A DNA stretch of 64,000 nucleotides from contig OX421967.1 of NCBI GenBank assembly GCA_949128115.1, positions 3,648,070-3,712,069 on the forward strand, read 5' to 3'. The position numbers and the translations under genes are program-made. This document shows, one piece after another, positions 60,291 through 64,000 of the stretch; within the stretch, counting starts at the first letter, position 1, and each line of letters opens with the position of its first letter. Below the pieces are notes generated by a model. The model was not told the origin of the DNA. It made no database searches and saw nothing but the letters and a program-made list of their open reading frames with translations. Source of the DNA: Anaspis maculata. Its lineage: Eukaryota; Arthropoda; Insecta; Coleoptera; Scraptiidae.

Positions 60291-61149
60291 CGATTGCATC
60301 TTAGGTTTCCGAGAAAAAGTGCTAGGCATTCTGCACACTTTTGTGCGGAGTGTTCGTATATACTTTGACGCCACACGTCTCAGGTTCGTTTAAATCATCA
60401 GTTGCGTCTCTTGAAACATTCCGTTGATCAAAATATGATGAGTTAGAGTCAAATCTACCTTTTAATGGCGAGAACCCAAGACTCAAAAATTTCTCATTTT
60501 ACCTTGCTATAGCAAGGCAAATGTTTGTCTTCAAAAAAAGCCACTTTGTTAATAATTGCTCAATCAATTCAAAAAAGTGTCATGTTGTTTGAAGCCCTAA
60601 TAATAGTCAAGATCTCTGAAATCTTCTCGATTGCACCTTAGGTTTCCGAGAAAAAGTGCTTGGCATTCTGCGAACTTTTGTGCGGAGTGTTCGTATCTAC
60701 TTTGACGCCACACGTCTCAGGTTCGTTTAAATCATCAGTTGCGTCTCTTGAAACATTCCGTTGATCAAAATATGATGAGTTAGAGTCAAAACTACCTTTT
60801 AATGGCGAGAACCCAAGACTCAAAAATTTCTCATTTTACCTTGCTATAGCAAGGCAAATGCTTGTCTTCAAAAAAAGCCACTTTGTTAATAATTGTTCAA
60901 TCAATTCAAAAACAGTGTCATGTTGTTTGAAGCCCTAATAATAGTCAAGATCTCTGAAATCTTCTCGATTGCATCTTAGGTTTCCGAGAAAAAGTGCTAG
61001 GCATTCTGCACACTTTTGTGCGGAGTGTTCGTATATACTTTGACGCCACACGTCTCAGGTTCGTTTAAATCATCAGTTGCGTCTCTTGAAACATTCCGTT
61101 GATCAAAATATGATGAGTTAGAGTCAAAACTACCTTTTAATGGCGAGAA

Positions 61150-63608
61150 CCCAAGACTCAAAAATTTCTCATTTTACCTTGCTATAGCAAGGCAAATGCT
61201 TGTCTTCAAAAAAAGCCACTTTGTTATTAATCGCTCAATCAATTCAAAAACAGTGTCATGTTGTTTGAAGCCCTAATAATAGTCAAGATCTCTGAAATCT
61301 TCTCGATTGCACCTTAGGTTTCCGAGAAAAAGTGCTTGGCATTCTGCGAACTTTTGTGCGGAGTGTTCGTATCTACTTTGACGCCACACGTCTCAGGTTC
61401 GTTTAAATCATCAGTTGCGTCTCTTGAAACATTCCGTTGATCAAAATATGATGAGTTAGAGTCAAAACTACCTTTTAATGGCGAGAACCCAAGACTCAAA
61501 AACTTCTCATTTTACCTTGCTATAGCAAGGCAAATGTTTGTCTTCAAAAAAAGCCACTTTGTTAATAATTGCTCAATCATTTCAAAAACAGTGTCATGTT
61601 GTTTGAAGCCCTAGTATTAGTCAAGATCTCTGAAATCTTCTCGATTGCATCTGCCGCCACACGTCTCAGGTTCGTTTTAATCATCAGTTGCGTCTCTTGA
61701 AACATTCCGTTGATCAAAATATGATGAGTCAGAGTCAAAACTACCTTTGAATGGCAAGAACCCAAGACTCAAAAATTTCTCATTTTACCTTGCTATAGCA
61801 AGGCAAATGTTTGTCTTCAAAAAAAAGCCACTTTGTTAATAATTGCTCAATCATAATAAAAACAGTGTCATGTTGTTTGAAGCCCTAACAATGGTCAAGA
61901 TCTCTGAAATCTTCTCGATTGCACTTCAAGTTTTCGAGAGAAAGTGCTCGGCATTCTGCACACTTTTGTGCGGAGTGTTCGTATCTACTTTGACGCCACA
62001 CGTCTCAGGTTCGTTTAAATCATCAGTTGCGTCTCTTGAAACATTCCGTTGATGAAAATATGATGAGTTGGAGTCAAAACTACCTTTTAATGGCGAGAAC
62101 CCAAGACTCAAAAATTTCTCATTTTACCTTGCTATAGCAAGGCAAATGCTTGTCTTCAAAAAAAGCCACTTTGTTAATAATTGCTCAATCAATTCAAAAA
62201 CAGTGTCATGTTGTTTGAAACCCTAATAATAGTCAAGATCTCTGAAATCTTCTCGATTGCACCTCAGGTTTCCGAGAAAAAGTGCTTGGCATTCTGCGAA
62301 CTTTTGTGCGGAGTGTTCGTATCTACTTCGACGCCACACGTCTCAGGTTCGTTTTAATCATCAGTTGCGTCTCTTGAAACATTCCGTTGATCAAAATATG
62401 ATGAGTCAGAGTCAAAACTACCTTTGAATGGCGAGAACCCAAGACTCAAAAATTTCTCATTTTACTTTGCTATAGCAAGGCAAATGTTTGTCTTCAAAAA
62501 AAGCCACTTTGTTAATAATTGCTCAATCAATTCAAAAAAGTGTCATGTTGTTTGAAGCCCTAATAATAGTCAAGATCTCTGAAATCTTCTCGATTGCACC
62601 TTAGGTTTCCGAGAAAAAGTGCTTGGCATTCTGCGAACTTTTGTGCGGAGTGTTCGTATCTAAACTGCCGCCACACGTCTCAGGTTCGTTTTAATCATCA
62701 TTTGCGTCTCTTGAAACAATCCGTTGATCAAAATATGATGGGTCAGTGTCAAAACTACCTTCTAATGGCAAGAACCCAAGACTCAAAAATTTCTCATTTT
62801 ACCTTTCTATAGCAAGGCAAATGTTTGTCTTCAAAAAAAGCCACTTTGTTAATAATTGCTCAATCAATTTAAAAACAGTGTCATGTTGTTTGAAGCCCTA
62901 ATAATAGTCAAGATCTCTGAAATCTTCTCGATTGCACTTCAAGTTTTCGAGAGAAAGTGCTCGGCATTCTGCACACTTTTGTGCGGAGTGTTCGTATCTA
63001 CTTTGACGCCACATGTGTCAGGTTCGTTTAAATCATCAGTTGCGTCTCTTGAAACATTCCGTTGATGAAAATATGATGAGTTGGAGTTAAAACTACCTTT
63101 TAATGGCGAGAACCCAAGACTCAAAAATTTCTCATTTTACTTTGCTATAGCAAGGCAAATGTTTGTCTTCAAAAAAAGCCACTTTGTTAATAATTGCTCA
63201 ATCAATTCAAAAAAGTGTCATGTTGTTTGAAGCCCTAATAATAGTCAAGATCTCTGAAATCTTCTCGATTGCACCTTAGGTTTCCGAGAAAAAGTGCTTG
63301 GCATTCTGCGAACTTTTGTGCGGAGTGTTCGTATCTAAACTGCCGCCACACGTCTCAGGTTCGTTTTAATCATCATTTGCGTCTCTTGAAACAATCCGTT
63401 GATCAAAATATGATGGGTCAGTGTCAAAACTACCTTCTAATGGCAAGAACCCAAGACTCAAAAATTTCTCATTTTACCTTGCTATAGCAAGGCAAATGCT
63501 TGTCTTCAAAAAAAGCCACTTTGTTAATAATTGTTCAATCAATTCAAAAACAGTGTCATGTTGTTTGAAGCCCTAATAATAGTCAAGATCTCTGAAATCT
63601 TCTCGATT
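61150..63608 (+). repeat. Satellite B higher-order block, copy 2 (deleted and shortened)
   Basis: Matches copy 1 at a shift of 4053 bp up to about 61650 and 3988 bp after it, so 65 bp are missing at that point. It carries only two of the 675-bp 'gtatctaaactgcc' dimers (62594, 63269) where copy 1 has three. Confidence 0.8.
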
Positions 63609-64000
63609 GCATCTTAGGTTTCCGAGAAAAAGTGCTAGGCATTCTGCACACTTTTGTGCGGAGTGTTCGTATATACTTTGACGCCACACGTCTCAGGTTC
63701 GTTTAAATCATCAGTTGCGTCTCTTGAAACATTCCGTTGATCAAAATATGATGAGTTAGAGTCAAAACTACCTTTTAATGGCGAGAACCCAAGACTCAAA
63801 AATTTCTCATTTTACCTTGCCATAGCAAGGCAAATGTTTGTCTTCAAAAAAAGCCACTTTGTTAATAATTGCTCAATCAATTTGAAAACAGTGTCATGTT
63901 GTTTGGAGCCCTAATAATAGTCAAGATCTCTGAAATCTTCTCGATTGCACTTCAAGTTTTCGAGTGAAAGTGCTCGGCATTCTGCACACTTTTGTGCGGA

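Larger units (their letters stand above)
49638..64000 (+). repeat. Satellite B array (~338-bp monomer), continues past window end
   Basis: About 42 tandem copies of a 337-338-bp monomer; for example 'agcaaggcaaatgtttg' at 49701 recurs at 50039. Ordered landmarks: 'ggcaaatgtttgtcttc', 'gccactttgttaataatt', 'gtgtcatgttgttt', 'gtcaagatctctgaaatctt', 'gtgcggagtgttcgtat', 'cgccacacgtctcaggttcg', 'gcgtctcttgaaac', 'ccgttgatcaaaatatgatg', 'agaacccaagactcaaaa' and 'ccttgctatagcaagg'. Subtypes differ at 'ttaggtttccgagaaaaag' versus 'ttcaagttttcgagagaaag' and at 'ctgccgcc' versus 'ttgacgcc'. No similarity to satellite A is seen. The 61-72-codon frames on both strands checked start at TTG and are not called as genes. 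Confidence 0.96.

Noticed and set aside
50835..63487. Recurring 61-72-codon frames on both strands of satellite B.
   Set aside because: Starts checked are TTG; the same DNA is open on both strands; the pattern follows the 338-bp period. Best explained by repetition.
49638..64000. Possible telomeric TTAGG repeats near 'caccttaggtttcc'.
   Set aside because: TTAGG occurs only singly per monomer, never in tandem.

Overview
The window looks like non-coding, repeat-dominated eukaryotic DNA, most likely from an arthropod. The reasons are a Ty3/Gypsy-type gag remnant with an LTR, the interspersed 'aggtacct' motifs of the single-copy stretches (a pattern I associate with insect genomes, not a proof), and the near absence of protein-coding sequence. 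I see no host gene, tRNA or rRNA. Apart from the gag remnant, the open frames are by-products of tandem repetition; every one I checked against the bases opens at TTG rather than ATG.

Layout. (1) 1-4930: a degenerate cluster of a ~550-bp tandem/dispersed repeat. One copy is split by a ~970-bp nested insertion (1348-2317) with 9-bp terminal inverted repeats, and the cluster is interrupted by ~1 kb of unrecognised sequence. (2) 4931-5532: unrecognised sequence. (3) 5533-7108, minus strand: the 5' part of an LTR retrotransposon, made of one LTR, a possible tRNA-Leu-type primer binding site and a gag with two zinc knuckles. Its pol genes are missing. (4) 7109-49637: about 41 kb of one satellite family ('A'). 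Each monomer is a ~111-bp core plus one to five copies of a 22-bp subrepeat centred on the palindromic E-box CACGTG, so monomers come in 133, 155, 177, 199 or 221 bp. A 1.45-kb foreign insertion (9010-10466) with an 11-bp inverted repeat near its ends interrupts it. The array runs in plus orientation to ~29370, flips, and runs in minus orientation to ~49637. (5) 49638-64000 (window end): a second, unrelated satellite ('B') with a ~338-bp monomer, a 675-bp dimer and ~4-kb higher-order blocks. Most B monomers carry a 16-bp perfect palindrome.

The features do not form a gene system. They record satellite evolution: unequal exchange, segmental amplification, inversion and transposon insertion. 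The most notable points are the E-box-bearing nested VNTR, the ~20 kb + ~20 kb inverted arrangement with shared rare variants near the flip, the contrasting homogenisation of the two arms, and the direct abutment of two satellites. All copy numbers and percentages are estimates by eye; no alignment or database search was run.
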